Shown: positions 16,383 to 25,869, counted from the first letter of the stretch. The stretch: DNA of 64,000 nt from Streptomyces sp. A 4/2 (GCF_940670765.1 NZ_CALNVW010000046.1:62001-126000), one strand, 5' to 3'. The notes: generated by a model from the letters alone, not told the origin. Translations and numbers: made by a program.

Positions 16383-17237
16383 ATGGCCGTCATCGCCTTC
16401 GCCGGCGCCAGCGGCGGCCCCGGAGTGACCGCGACCGCCCTCGCGGCGCTGCTCACCTGGCCGCTCCCGCAGGGACGCCGCGCCATCCTGGCCGAGTGCG
16501 ACCCGGACGGCGGCTCGATCGCCGCGGGCTATCTCGAGTCGCGGATCCTGGGCGACTACGGCCTGCACAACCTGGAGGTCGCCCACCGCCGCCGCCAGCT
16601 CGACCAGGAGTTCTGGTACCAGCTGATCGACCTGTCCGACAAGGACACCCAGGACCGTCTGCTGCTGCCCGGCCTGACCAACCCCGCCCAGGCCGCCGGC
16701 CTCAGCCAGGTCTGGCAGCGCCTCGGCCTGCTCTTCGAGCAGCTGCAGACCCAGGACCCCGGCTACGACGTCCTGGTGGACCTCGGCCGCTCGGGGGCCA
16801 CCGGCACGGCCAGCGCCCTGGCCAGGTCCGCGGACATCGTCGCCGTCGTCGTACGCCGTACCCTGCGCTCGGCCAACGCCGCCAAGCCGCGGGTCGAGGC
16901 GCTGCGCGCCGCACTCGAGGTCCGCGGCCGCGACAGCAGCCGGCTCGGCCTGGTGGTGATCGACGACGGGGACTTCCGTCCGCGGGACATCTCCGAGCAG
17001 CTCCAACTGCCCATCTTCGCCACCCTCCCCCACGACCCGAGGGCCGCGCAGGTCCTCTCCCACGGCGGCGACGGCGGCCGGTACTTCGGCCGCTCCGCCC
17101 TGTTGCGCGAAGCGCGCGCCATGTCCGAACAACTGCGCGGCCTCGCCGTCCAGGAGCAGCAGAGGCTCCTCGCGCCGGCGGCGCGTCCGCAGACCGTCCT
17201 CGACCGAATGAAGGGAGCTGTCAATGCAGCGCGGTAA
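16383..17237 (+). CDS. CpaE/MinD-like P-loop protein of Tad locus
   Basis: A 284-residue ParA/MinD superfamily protein. The Walker A region is GASGGPGVTA: the usual invariant Lys (GKT/GKS) is absent, so ATP binding may be altered or lost. The DPDGGS segment (~39-44) and LVDLGRSGATG (~135) mark the A' and Walker B regions. CpaE localises pilus assembly to a cell pole in other bacteria. Overlaps the next gene by 14 bp. Confidence 0.75.
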   Translation: MAVIAFAGASGGPGVTATALAALLTWPLPQGRRAILAECDPDGGSIAAGYLESRILGDYGLHNLEVAHRRRQLDQEFWYQLIDLSDKDTQDRLLLPGLTNPAQAAGLSQVWQRLGLLFEQLQTQDPGYDVLVDLGRSGATGTASALARSADIVAVVVRRTLRSANAAKPRVEALRAALEVRGRDSSRLGLVVIDDGDFRPRDISEQLQLPIFATLPHDPRAAQVLSHGGDGGRYFGRSALLREARAMSEQLRGLAVQEQQRLLAPAARPQTVLDRMKGAVNAAR

Positions 17238-18765
17238 GCCCCTGTACGCGCCGGGCCAGGCCTCGTACCTGCCCCAGCAGGTCCCCGTCGCGGGATTCCC
17301 CGTCGTGCCCGGCCCGGTGGCCCCGGCCCCGGTGACGGCGCAGACGCCGGCCGGGGACGGCCGCGTGGTCTCCCGCAAGTCCCTGTGGGACTGGGAGACC
17401 GTCAACAGCCTGCGCGAGGAGCTCAGCCGCCAGATGGCGCCCGAGTTCCAGGCGTACAGGGAGAGCAACAAGCGGGACATGCCCGCCGACGACTCCGAGC
17501 AGCGCGGCTGGGAGCTCATCAACGAGCTCGTCGCCCGCTGGGCTGCGGACTTCGCCGCGGCCCGGCAGATCTCGCCGGCCGAGTCGGACGAGACCACCCT
17601 CGCGCAGGCGGTGTTCGACGCCCAGTTCGCCCACGGCCGCCTCCAGCCTCACCTGGACGACCCGACGGTCGAGAACATCCTGATCAACGGGTGCGACGAC
17701 GTGTGGATCGACTACACCGACCGCCCCCGGCAGAAGGTCGACCCCGTCGCGGAGAGCGACGAGGAACTCGTCGAGTTCCTCCAGATGCTCGCCCGCCGTC
17801 ACGGCGCCGGCGAGCGGAGCCTGTCCAAGGCCTCGCCGACCCTGGCCCTGCGGCTGTCGGACACCTCGCGTCTGCAGGCGATGACCGAGTCCACCCCACG
17901 CCCGTACGTGACCATCCGAAAGCAGCGGATCCGCTCCGTCACGCTGGAGGACCTGGTCGAGTACGGCACCATCGACGCCGGGATGATGCACTTCCTCAAG
18001 GCCGCCATGGCCGCGGAGAAGAACATCATGATCTCGGGCACCCAGGGCGTCGGCAAGACCACGATGATCATCGCGCTGGCCCGCGAGATCGACCCCCAGG
18101 AACGCGTGGGAACGCTCGAGACCGAGTACGAGCTCTTCCTCCACGAGGTCGGGCACCTCAAGCAGGTCGTCCCGATGGAGGCCCGCGAAGGCAACGGCGA
18201 GAGGGTCGACGGCCGCGAGGTCGGCGAGATCGAGATCGCGGACCTCATCGCCCCCTCCCTGCGCATGATGCTTCGCCGCATGATCGTCGGAGAGGTCCGC
18301 TCCCGAGAGATCGTCCCCATGCTCCAGGCGATGTCCGCCGGTGAGGGCGGGTCGCTCTGCACCATCCACAGCCGCAAGGCCGAGGGCGTCTTCGCGCGCA
18401 TCGCCCAGCTGTGCATCCAGCACGGCGACGGGATGACCCAGGAGCTGGCCTACCTGATCGCCGGCGCCGCGCTGGACTTCGTCGTCCACGTCAAGATGAT
18501 CGACGAGACCCGCCTCGGCGGTAAGAAGGTCCGCTTCGTCGAGCAGATCCTGGAGGTCACCGGCGAGGCCAGCGAAACCGGCCTTCCCGCCACCAACAAG
18601 ATCTACGCGCCGCGCCCCGGGCTCGACCCCCGCGCCGTGCCGACCGGCGTCAACCCGTCCTGCCTGGACGACCTGGTGCGCGCCGGTTTCAACCCGGAGT
18701 GGCTGCGCAACGAGAACGGCAACTGGGGCGGCCCGCTGGAGCTGAAGCGGACGGCGGTGGCCTGA
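17224..18765 (+). CDS. cpaF: Pilus assembly ATPase CpaF/TadA
   Basis: A 513-residue secretion ATPase that powers assembly of the pilus at the membrane. Domains: N-terminal region, then AAFxxQFAHGRLQPHLDDPTVENILINGCD, and a RecA-type core with Walker A GTQGVGKTT (~272-280), an Asp-box region (LETEYELFLHE, in place of the usual LExxxEL form), Walker B LRRMIVGEVRS and the His-box HSRKAEGVF. Length and motif order match the T2SS/T4 VirB11-like family. ATG 17224 lies 14 bp inside the previous gene. Confidence 0.9.
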   Translation: MQRGKPLYAPGQASYLPQQVPVAGFPVVPGPVAPAPVTAQTPAGDGRVVSRKSLWDWETVNSLREELSRQMAPEFQAYRESNKRDMPADDSEQRGWELINELVARWAADFAAARQISPAESDETTLAQAVFDAQFAHGRLQPHLDDPTVENILINGCDDVWIDYTDRPRQKVDPVAESDEELVEFLQMLARRHGAGERSLSKASPTLALRLSDTSRLQAMTESTPRPYVTIRKQRIRSVTLEDLVEYGTIDAGMMHFLKAAMAAEKNIMISGTQGVGKTTMIIALAREIDPQERVGTLETEYELFLHEVGHLKQVVPMEAREGNGERVDGREVGEIEIADLIAPSLRMMLRRMIVGEVRSREIVPMLQAMSAGEGGSLCTIHSRKAEGVFARIAQLCIQHGDGMTQELAYLIAGAALDFVVHVKMIDETRLGGKKVRFVEQILEVTGEASETGLPATNKIYAPRPGLDPRAVPTGVNPSCLDDLVRAGFNPEWLRNENGNWGGPLELKRTAVA

Positions 18766-19658
18766 TGGGTCTGTTGATCGCCGGCTTCGCCGCGCTGTTC
18801 CTCATCGGGGGCCTCGTCCTGTTCGTCGTGGGCGTGCGCGGCACCGAGGTGTCCGACCGTCCGGTCAAGGTCAAGCGCACCCTCCCGCCGAAGACCAAGC
18901 GGCTGCGGCAGCTGCAGATCAGCGGCGCCGCCGTCGCCGGCATGCTGACCTGGCTGGTCTCCGGGTGGCTCCCCTCCGCCCTGCTGGTCGCCGGTGCCGT
19001 CTTCTTCCTGCCGTGGCTCATCAATCCGAACAAGGCGGCCAACGAGCAGATCGAGCGGCTGGACGCGCTCGCCCAGTGGACGAAGCGCCTCTCCGACCTG
19101 GTCCGTACCGGTACCGGCATCGAGGAGGCGATCGCGGTGTCGGTCCGCACAGCACCGCGGCCCATCGAGCGCGAGGTGGCGGACCTGGCGGTGCGCCTGC
19201 AGTCACGGGTCTCCGCAGGGGACGCGCTGACCGCGTTCGCGCGGGCGATCGGCGACCCGCGGGCGGACCTGGTCGCCGCGGCGCTGCTGCTGCGGATGAA
19301 GGACCGCGGGCCCGGCCTGGCGGACGTCCTGTCCGACCTGGCAGCCCGCACCTCCAACGTGGTCCGCCGCCGCCGCGACGTCGAAGCGGACCGCGCCAAG
19401 CACCGCACCACCACCCGCTGGATCTGCGCGATCACCCTGGTGGTGATCGTCGGGTTCTCCTTCAACAAGGCCTACATCGAGCCCTACGGCACCCCGCTGG
19501 GGATGCTCGTCCTGGTCATCCTGATGGCCGCGGTCGTCAGCTTGTTCTGGTGGATGAGCCGTCTCGGCATGGACAAGCCCCTTCCCGGCTTCATGGAGTA
19601 CGACGATCGTGCCGCCGGCTCGGACGCCGACCCGGTGCTCGCGGAGGTGGCACGATGA
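18765..19658 (+). CDS. tadB: Tad inner-membrane protein TadB
   Basis: A 297-residue membrane protein with N-terminal transmembrane helices (~1-20, 52-75 region), a T2SF-type cytoplasmic domain (LSDLVRTGTGIEEAIAVSV...ALTAFARAIGDPRADLVAAALLLR) and two C-terminal helices (~225-270). Forms the membrane platform with TadC, partnered by the ATPase. Starts at a TGATG overlap. Confidence 0.85.
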   Translation: MGLLIAGFAALFLIGGLVLFVVGVRGTEVSDRPVKVKRTLPPKTKRLRQLQISGAAVAGMLTWLVSGWLPSALLVAGAVFFLPWLINPNKAANEQIERLDALAQWTKRLSDLVRTGTGIEEAIAVSVRTAPRPIEREVADLAVRLQSRVSAGDALTAFARAIGDPRADLVAAALLLRMKDRGPGLADVLSDLAARTSNVVRRRRDVEADRAKHRTTTRWICAITLVVIVGFSFNKAYIEPYGTPLGMLVLVILMAAVVSLFWWMSRLGMDKPLPGFMEYDDRAAGSDADPVLAEVAR

Positions 19659-20551
19659 ACGAACTCACCGTCGCCCTGCTGGCCGGCGCCGGCATCGGAC
19701 TGGGGCTGTTCTTCCTCGTCCGTGAACTGCTGCCCTCCGGACCCGCGCTCGGTCCCGCGCTGGAACGACTGCACGGCAAGGCCCAGGCCCCGGTCCGCCG
19801 CCGCGACGACCAGCGTCCGCTGATCGAGCGTGTCGGTGACCGGGTCGCCGAGCGGGTCAGGGACTGGCCCGGTGTCAGCGTGCCGGTCAAGAACCTCAAC
19901 CTGGTCGGCGACAGCGTCGGCGAGTTCTTCGGCAGCAAGGCCCTGCACTTCGTCGTCGGGCTGCTCCTGCCGTCGTTCTTCTCGCTGGTCGTCACCCTCG
20001 CGGGTATCGACCTGCCCTTCTTCCTCACCGGCCTGGCCGGTGTGGCCGCCGGGGTGGGCCTGTGGTTCCTCCCCGACGCGCAGCTGGCCAAGCGGGCCGC
20101 CCAGGCCCGGGCGGAAGCGGCACAGGCCGTCATGGCCTACATGGAACTGGCCGCGATGGAGCGCATCTCCAGCTCCGGCGCCCAGGACACCCTGGAGCGG
20201 CCGGCCGAGGTCGGCAACGGCTGGGCCTTCCGCCGTATCCAGGCCGCCCTCGTCCGCGCCCGTCTCGACCGGGCGCCCGCCTGGGACGCGCTGCGCTCCA
20301 TCGCCGACGAGCTCGACGTGCCCGCGGCCGGCGACATCGCCGACATCGTGGCCAGCGCCGGAACCGACGGCGCCGCGATCTACAGCACCCTGCGCAGCCG
20401 GGCCGAGAGCCTGGCCGACGAGCAGGCCGCCGCCGAGCAGGCCCGGGCGAACGCCGCCTCCGAGAGCCTGATCGTGCCGGTGACCTTGCTGTCCATGGTC
20501 CTGCTGGTCTTTTTCGGCTTCCCCTCCGTAGTCCGCATTTTCCTCGTCTGA
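19655..20551 (+). CDS. tadC: Tad inner-membrane protein TadC
   Basis: A 298-residue second platform protein: N-terminal helix (~3-25), paired hydrophobic helices at ~105-150, a T2SF-type helical bundle (VMAYMELAAMERISSSGAQDTLE...LRSRAESLADEQAAAEQARANAASE) and a C-terminal helix (LIVPVTLLSMVLLVFFGFPSVVRIF). ATGA overlap with tadB. Confidence 0.85.
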   Translation: MNELTVALLAGAGIGLGLFFLVRELLPSGPALGPALERLHGKAQAPVRRRDDQRPLIERVGDRVAERVRDWPGVSVPVKNLNLVGDSVGEFFGSKALHFVVGLLLPSFFSLVVTLAGIDLPFFLTGLAGVAAGVGLWFLPDAQLAKRAAQARAEAAQAVMAYMELAAMERISSSGAQDTLERPAEVGNGWAFRRIQAALVRARLDRAPAWDALRSIADELDVPAAGDIADIVASAGTDGAAIYSTLRSRAESLADEQAAAEQARANAASESLIVPVTLLSMVLLVFFGFPSVVRIFLV

Positions 20552-20577
20552 ACCGCACTCACAAGGAGCACATCACC

Positions 20578-20808
20578 ATGAACACCTCTCCCGCTCTGCG
20601 CATGGCGGTCACCGCGTACACCGCGCTCGCGCACCTCCTGTCGACCGCCGAGCAGAAGTTCACCGACGCCCGCGAGGATGGCGACCGCGGCGACAACAAC
20701 ATCTCCACGATCATGTGGATCGTCGGCATCGTGGCGTTCGCGGCGATAGCCATCGCCGCGTTCAAGGTCCTCGGCCAGTCCAAGCTCGACGACATGAAGG
20801 GCCTGTAA
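20578..20808 (+). CDS. Pilin-like small subunit (Flp-type)
   Basis: A 76-residue protein with a single C-proximal hydrophobic helix (TIMWIVGIVAFAAIAIAAFKVLG, ~45-67) preceded by a hydrophilic, acidic leader. Size, hydrophobic helix and position after tadC fit the Flp/pilin subunit of actinobacterial Tad loci. A classic G|xxxxEY cleavage motif is not visible; DRGDNNIST is the segment before the helix. ATG 20578 after AAGGAGC. Confidence 0.7.
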   Translation: MNTSPALRMAVTAYTALAHLLSTAEQKFTDAREDGDRGDNNISTIMWIVGIVAFAAIAIAAFKVLGQSKLDDMKGL

Positions 20809-21216
20809 GTGGCTCTTCGGGCACTCGCCCGTCGTATCCGGCAGCGGTGGCGGGAGGACGACGGCGACGCGAGCCTGCAGATGCTGATCTGTTTTCCCGC
20901 CGCCCTGCTGCTGAGCTTCATGGTGATCGAGACCTGCAACATCTACTTCGCCAAGCAGGCCGCCACCACCGCGGCCCGCGAGGCCGTCTCCGGGGCTCGC
21001 GCCTACGGCAACAGCACCGGAGACGGTGTCGCGCGGGCCAACGCCGTCTTCCAGCGCGTCGACGGCACCCTGGTCAACCCCCGGGTGAGCACGTCCGGCT
21101 CCAATGCGAACCGTGTCGTGTTCACCGTCACCGCCAAGGCACCATCCCTGCTCGGTCTCAGCATCACCGTCACCGAGCGCGCCACCGGCCCGGTAGAGAG
21201 GTGGACCACCCCGTGA
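20809..21216 (+). CDS. TadE-like minor pilin
   Basis: A 135-residue protein: short basic start, then DGDASLQMLICFPAALLLSFMVIETCNIYFAKQAATTAAREAV, the TadE pattern of a hydrophobic helix with a Glu at its end followed by an amphipathic helix. GTG 20809 begins immediately after the preceding TAA. Probably a pseudopilin or anchor of the pilus base. Confidence 0.75.
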   Translation: MALRALARRIRQRWREDDGDASLQMLICFPAALLLSFMVIETCNIYFAKQAATTAAREAVSGARAYGNSTGDGVARANAVFQRVDGTLVNPRVSTSGSNANRVVFTVTAKAPSLLGLSITVTERATGPVERWTTP

Positions 21217-21662
21217 CCAGTCGCTTGCGGTTCCTGCGCCGCCTGCGTCGTTGCGACGACGACCGCGGCAGCGTCGCCATCGAGTTCGTGATGTGGGTCC
21301 CCGCCGCGATCCTGTTCCTCGCGATCGCGTTCGTGGCGGGGCGCATCGTCATGGCCGGCAGCGCCGTCGACTCCTCGGCCGCGGCCGCCGCGCGCGAGGC
21401 CTCGATCGCCCGCAGTCCCGGTGAGGCACAGACCAACGCGCGCACCGCCGCCGAGGTCGCGCTCTCGGACCAGAAGCTCAAGTGCGCCAACACCAGCGTC
21501 AGCGTGGACACCTCCGGCTTCAGCGCCCCGCTGGGGACCTACGGCGCGGTCACGGTGCGGGTCAGCTGCACCGTGCAGCTGAACGACCTCGGCTTCTCCA
21601 TCGGGACCAAGACCGTCCAGTCCAGCTTCACCTCCGTGATCGACAGGTACAGGCAGCGATGA
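21213..21662 (+). CDS. TadE/TadG-like protein
   Basis: A 149-residue protein with the TadE signature DDDRGSVAIEFVMWVPAAILFLAIAFVAGRIV followed by a helix with ARE residues and a C-terminal beta region. The RGSxxIEF start is the best TadE match in the locus. GTG 21213 overlaps the previous stop. Confidence 0.8.
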   Translation: MTSRLRFLRRLRRCDDDRGSVAIEFVMWVPAAILFLAIAFVAGRIVMAGSAVDSSAAAAAREASIARSPGEAQTNARTAAEVALSDQKLKCANTSVSVDTSGFSAPLGTYGAVTVRVSCTVQLNDLGFSIGTKTVQSSFTSVIDRYRQR

Positions 21663-22111
21663 GCACCACCACCTCCGCCTCCCGCCTCGACTGGCTCCGC
21701 GACGACCGCGGCTCGCTGTCGATGTGGTGGCTCCTGATGGTCATTCCGATGTTCGTCATGCTCGGCCTGTGCTTCGACCTCGGCGGGAAGCTGCGCGATG
21801 TCGAGCGGGCGGACGCAATCGCCGCCGAGGCCGCGCGCGCCGGCGGCCAGGCGATCGACCCGGCGAAGGCGATCGCCGGAACGGCCGTCGTCCTGGACCC
21901 CGGTGCGGCGCAGCAGGCGGCCTACCAGTACCTCAACTCCGCCGGAGTCCGCGGCACGGTTACGGTCAGCGGCGACGGTAAGAGCATCAACGTCCACGTC
22001 ACCATTCAGCACAAGACGATTTTCTTGCAGGTCATCGGCCAGTCCTCGCTTTCCGTCGAGGGTCACGCCAGCGCTGAGCTCCTGCACGGCATCGGCGCTC
22101 CGGAGGGATGA
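21659..22111 (+). CDS. TadE/TadG-like protein
   Basis: A 150-residue third member: DDRGSLSMWWLLMVIPMFVMLGLCFDLGGKLRDVERADAIAAEAARAG, a helix then a beta-rich C-terminus with PGAAQQAAYQYLNSAGV. Trp-rich helix replaces the IEF residues. ATGA overlaps on both sides indicate tight co-expression. Confidence 0.75.
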   Translation: MSTTTSASRLDWLRDDRGSLSMWWLLMVIPMFVMLGLCFDLGGKLRDVERADAIAAEAARAGGQAIDPAKAIAGTAVVLDPGAAQQAAYQYLNSAGVRGTVTVSGDGKSINVHVTIQHKTIFLQVIGQSSLSVEGHASAELLHGIGAPEG

Positions 22112-25100
22112 TCCGCGCCATGACACCGACTCGCCCCCACACCGCCCGGCGCCGCCTCCGGGCGGTCGATGTCGTCCGCGGCCTGGTCAGCCTGGTGGTC
22201 CTGATCGCCCTCCTCGCGGGACTGCCCGTGCTGCTGTGGGCCCTCACCGGCGTGCTGCTGCCCGAAGGGGTGTCACTCGACGAGATCACCTCGCTGCTGA
22301 CCAGCCACCAGCTGGGCGCGCCGTTCTTCGCCGTCGTCATGGCGATCGGCTGGATCGGCTGGTTCACGTTCGCCCTGTCCACCCTGCTGGAGATCCCCGC
22401 CCAGTTGCGCGGGCGCCCCACCCTGCGCCTGCCGGCCCTCGGCCTCCAGCAGCGGATGGCCGGCGCCCTGGTCAGCGCCGTCCTGGTGCTGCTGCCCGTC
22501 GGAACCGCCATGGCGGCGCCGGCCTCGGCCGCACCGGTCGTGACACACTCCCCCACCGCCGTCACCGCCCCGGCGACCGTGCAGGCGGGCACGACCGCCG
22601 ACGCCCCGGCCGCCGCGGCGCGCACCGCCGACAAGCAACCGGGGACCTACACCGTCGAGGCCCGCGACAGCCTGTCGAAGATCGCCCTCAAGCAGCTCGG
22701 GGACGCCTCCAGATGGCGGGAGATCGCCACGGCCAACGACGGCAAGACCATGGTCGACGGGACGACGTTCTCGACCCGCAGCGCCCTCCAGCCTGGCTGG
22801 AAGCTGGCGATGCCGGGGGACTGGAACCCCACCGACCGTGAGCACCGGGTCCAGCCCGGCGAGACGCTGTCCTCGATCGCGGAGAAGGAACTCGGCAGCG
22901 CCGCCGACTACCCCAAGCTCGCCGAGCTGAACGAGGGCGTGCAGCAGCCGGACGGCCGGACCTTGACCGACCCGGACAAGATCTATCCCGGCTGGGAACT
23001 GCAGCTGCCGCACACCGCCGCCGCCCAGCCCTCCGGCGACACATCCGTCCCGGCGCAGACCCCGGACGCGGGAGGTGGCGGTCAGTCCGCCAACGGCACC
23101 GGGAACGGCCAGGGCACCGGATCGACCGCCGACACCCCCGCACCCCACACCGGCGACGGTGCGGGCCAGAGCAGCACCCCGACGGCGGAGCCCACCAAGG
23201 AAGCCCCCAAGTCCCCGGCGATCCCGGGCGCCGGCGCGGACCACAGCCAGCCGGCGGCCACCCCGAGCACCGCGCCCACGCACCCGCAGGCCGAGCAGCC
23301 CCAGGCCCCCGTAGCAGCGCCGGCCGACGATGCCGACGAGTCCTCCATTGCGTCGGTGGTCCTGGCCGTCACCAGCATGTTCGCCGCCGCCGTCCTGGCC
23401 GTCCTCGGCGGCCGACGCGCGCTCCAGCAACGCCGCCGCCGCCCGCGGCGGCGCATCCCGATGCCGCAGCAGGCCACCGCCACGGCCGACCTGGAGAAGC
23501 AGCTGCGGGCCGCGTCCGACCCTGAGGGCCTCGACCTGGTCGACGTCGCCCTGCGCACCCTGGCGGCCAGCTGCGCCAAGGCCGGCCAGCCGCTCCCGCC
23601 GCTGGAGGCCGTCCGTGTCACCGCCCGGGGCCTGGAGCTGTACCTGTCGGCGCCGACCCCGCAGATCCCCCCTTTCACCGAGATGGAGGAGGGCCCGGAC
23701 CGCTGGTGGTGCCCGGCCCGGGGCGCCCAGCTCCTGGACGAGGACCAGGCCCACGACACCATGCCCCCCTACCCGGCGCTCGTCAGCCTCGGGGAGACCG
23801 AGGAGGGCGAACCGGTGCTCGTCAACCTCGAGTCCGTCGGCGCGCTGCGCCTGAGCGGCACCGGCACCGACATCCGCGCCGTCATGCTGGGCATGGCCGT
23901 CGAGCTGGCCTCCTCCGGCCTGTCCGACGACACCACGCTGCTCTTGGCCGGCCTCGGCGAGGAACTCGCCGGCGTCTTCCCCGTCCGTGTCGAGCACCAG
24001 GAGGATCTGGCTCAGGCCCTGCCGGAGTTGCGCGCGCACGACGCCCTGCAGCGCCGTGCTCTGGAGGCAGGCGACTTCGACGGTCTCGGCCAGGCCCGCC
24101 TGTCCGAGGACGGCGGCGACACCTGGATCCCCAAGGTGCTGATCGCCCCCACCGCCCCCAGCGGCGACGAGGCGGAGGCTCTTGCCGATCTGCTGTCCTC
24201 GCGGCCCCGTACCGCGACCGCGATCGTCACCGAGGCCGGAGACGAACTCGAGGTCCCCGGCGCGTGGACGCTTGCGGCCGCGCCCGGCAGCCTGGTGCAG
24301 CTGCCCGGTCTGGATCTGACAGTCACCCTGCAGAGGCTGGAGGACGAGGCATACCTGCCGCTGGTCCAACTGCTCGCCACGGCCGCCCGCACCGACGACG
24401 TCCCGGCCCCCGCCTGGACCCACGCGCCTGACGGCACCTCCGTGCCGAACGGCCCGAGTCCGGTCCCGCAGCGAGGCGACTCCGCCCTCGCACAGGACAC
24501 GACGGAAGACGGCGCCGACGACGAGGACTCCACGCTGGAGGACGCCGACGAGCAGCCGCCCGCCGCTCTGCCGGCCGCTCCGATCGTGCAGGTGACGGTC
24601 AGCCCCCTCCGGTCCTCCTCGGCCACCGCGGTGCCCGACCTCGGCCTCAGCGCCCTGGCCCCCTCGGTCACCGGCGCGGCAGGCGGCGACCTCGTGGAGG
24701 AAGCCGAAGACGGAATCGCACCGGAGGTGGAGGCGTTGCCCAAGGGACTCTTCGACGAGACGCTCCAGCAGGTCCTTGACGAGCGCGGCGAGGAGGTCGT
24801 CGAGGAGGGCGAGGCACCCGAAGGGGGCGAGGAGCCCGAGGACCTGGACGAGCTCGCCGCCGGGCAGCCGCCGGAGGGCTCAGCCCTGTCCCCGGAGGCC
24901 CTGGGCCAGCCGGAGGACCACCCGGTCGAGCCGGAAGCCGCGCGTCCCGTACGTCCGGCCGCCCGGGTCACCGCCGTCACCTCCGGCGTGCTGGCCGCCC
25001 TGAACACGCCCCCGGACCCCCCGTCTGCCCCGCAGATCCGCGTCCTTGGACCCGTCGACGTGATCAGCACCCTCGGCAAGGTCGAGTCCTACCGCCGCAA

Positions 25101-25788
25101 CGCGCTCACCGAAATCGCCGCCTGGCTGGCCCTGCACCCGGGCAAGTCCCGCCACGAGCTCGACGAAGCGGTCTGGCCCGGCCAGCGGATACTCGCCGAC
25201 ACCCGCAACACGGCGATCTCCAAGCTGAGGGCCTGGCTCGGCCGCGACCCCCTCCTGGAGGCCGCCGACCCGTCCGGCGCCTACCTGCCGACGATCAGCG
25301 GCGGCATCTACAGCTTCAACGACCAGGTCACCAGCGACTGGCAGGAGTTCCAGGCGTACTACCGGGAAGGGATGCACTACTCCGGTACGGAGGCCGACAC
25401 GGCGCTGGCCAACGCGCTGGCGCTCGTCCGCGGCCGGCCTTTCAGCGACATCAACCAGTCCAAGTACGCCTGGGCCGAATACGACATCCAGGAGATGATC
25501 TCGGCGGTCGTGGACGTCGCACACGAGCTCGCCACCCGGCGCCTGGCCGTACGCGACTACCGTGCCGCGCTGGCGGCGGCTTCCCGCGGGCTGGTCTGCG
25601 ACACGATGAGCGAGCTGCTCTACCGGGATCTGTTCACCATCTACAGCGCAACCGGTGACCGCCAGGGGATGGAGCGGACGGCTCATCAGCTGACGCGCAT
25701 CGAGATCGAGAGCGGCTCCGATTCCGCGCCCGAGACGGTGGCCCTGATCAACGCGCTGATGGACGCGAACCGCATCGCGTCCGCCTGA
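22108..25788 (+). CDS. LysM-BTAD transmembrane regulator of the Tad locus
   Basis: A 1226-residue multidomain protein. From N to C: transmembrane helices (~18-45, 65-95, 108-135); two LysM domains (~178-233 and ~246-308), which bind peptidoglycan; a Pro/Ala/Gly-rich spacer; a transmembrane helix (~410-432) followed by a basic RRRRPRRRI stop; a large cytoplasmic region with two acidic linkers; and a C-terminal winged-helix/BTAD module (~970-1210: RVLGPVDVIS...HPGKSRHELDEAVWPG...YRAALAAASRGL). The combination links cell-wall binding outside to a SARP-like DNA- or protein-binding module inside. Last gene of the operon; a very strong terminator follows. Confidence 0.85.
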   Translation: MIRAMTPTRPHTARRRLRAVDVVRGLVSLVVLIALLAGLPVLLWALTGVLLPEGVSLDEITSLLTSHQLGAPFFAVVMAIGWIGWFTFALSTLLEIPAQLRGRPTLRLPALGLQQRMAGALVSAVLVLLPVGTAMAAPASAAPVVTHSPTAVTAPATVQAGTTADAPAAAARTADKQPGTYTVEARDSLSKIALKQLGDASRWREIATANDGKTMVDGTTFSTRSALQPGWKLAMPGDWNPTDREHRVQPGETLSSIAEKELGSAADYPKLAELNEGVQQPDGRTLTDPDKIYPGWELQLPHTAAAQPSGDTSVPAQTPDAGGGGQSANGTGNGQGTGSTADTPAPHTGDGAGQSSTPTAEPTKEAPKSPAIPGAGADHSQPAATPSTAPTHPQAEQPQAPVAAPADDADESSIASVVLAVTSMFAAAVLAVLGGRRALQQRRRRPRRRIPMPQQATATADLEKQLRAASDPEGLDLVDVALRTLAASCAKAGQPLPPLEAVRVTARGLELYLSAPTPQIPPFTEMEEGPDRWWCPARGAQLLDEDQAHDTMPPYPALVSLGETEEGEPVLVNLESVGALRLSGTGTDIRAVMLGMAVELASSGLSDDTTLLLAGLGEELAGVFPVRVEHQEDLAQALPELRAHDALQRRALEAGDFDGLGQARLSEDGGDTWIPKVLIAPTAPSGDEAEALADLLSSRPRTATAIVTEAGDELEVPGAWTLAAAPGSLVQLPGLDLTVTLQRLEDEAYLPLVQLLATAARTDDVPAPAWTHAPDGTSVPNGPSPVPQRGDSALAQDTTEDGADDEDSTLEDADEQPPAALPAAPIVQVTVSPLRSSSATAVPDLGLSALAPSVTGAAGGDLVEEAEDGIAPEVEALPKGLFDETLQQVLDERGEEVVEEGEAPEGGEEPEDLDELAAGQPPEGSALSPEALGQPEDHPVEPEAARPVRPAARVTAVTSGVLAALNTPPDPPSAPQIRVLGPVDVISTLGKVESYRRNALTEIAAWLALHPGKSRHELDEAVWPGQRILADTRNTAISKLRAWLGRDPLLEAADPSGAYLPTISGGIYSFNDQVTSDWQEFQAYYREGMHYSGTEADTALANALALVRGRPFSDINQSKYAWAEYDIQEMISAVVDVAHELATRRLAVRDYRAALAAASRGLVCDTMSELLYRDLFTIYSATGDRQGMERTAHQLTRIEIESGSDSAPETVALINALMDANRIASA

Positions 25789-25796
25789 CCGGGCAC

Positions 25797-25848
25797 GCGA
25801 TAGGGGCCTGTCCACACCGGAAGTCCGGTATGGACAGGCCCCTATCGC
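25797..25848. terminator. Bidirectional hairpin terminator
   Basis: Perfect 18-bp stem (25797-25814 with 25831-25848); the 16-nt loop also contains ACCGG/CCGGT. Separates the Tad operon from the convergent gene at 25870. Confidence 0.9.
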
Positions 25849-25869
25849 TTCGAGCCCGTGCCTCTTCGG

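Noticed and set aside
22273-24423. 716-codon minus-strand frame
   Set aside because: Lies antisense to the LysM-BTAD gene; poly-Gly/Arg sequence without a motif.
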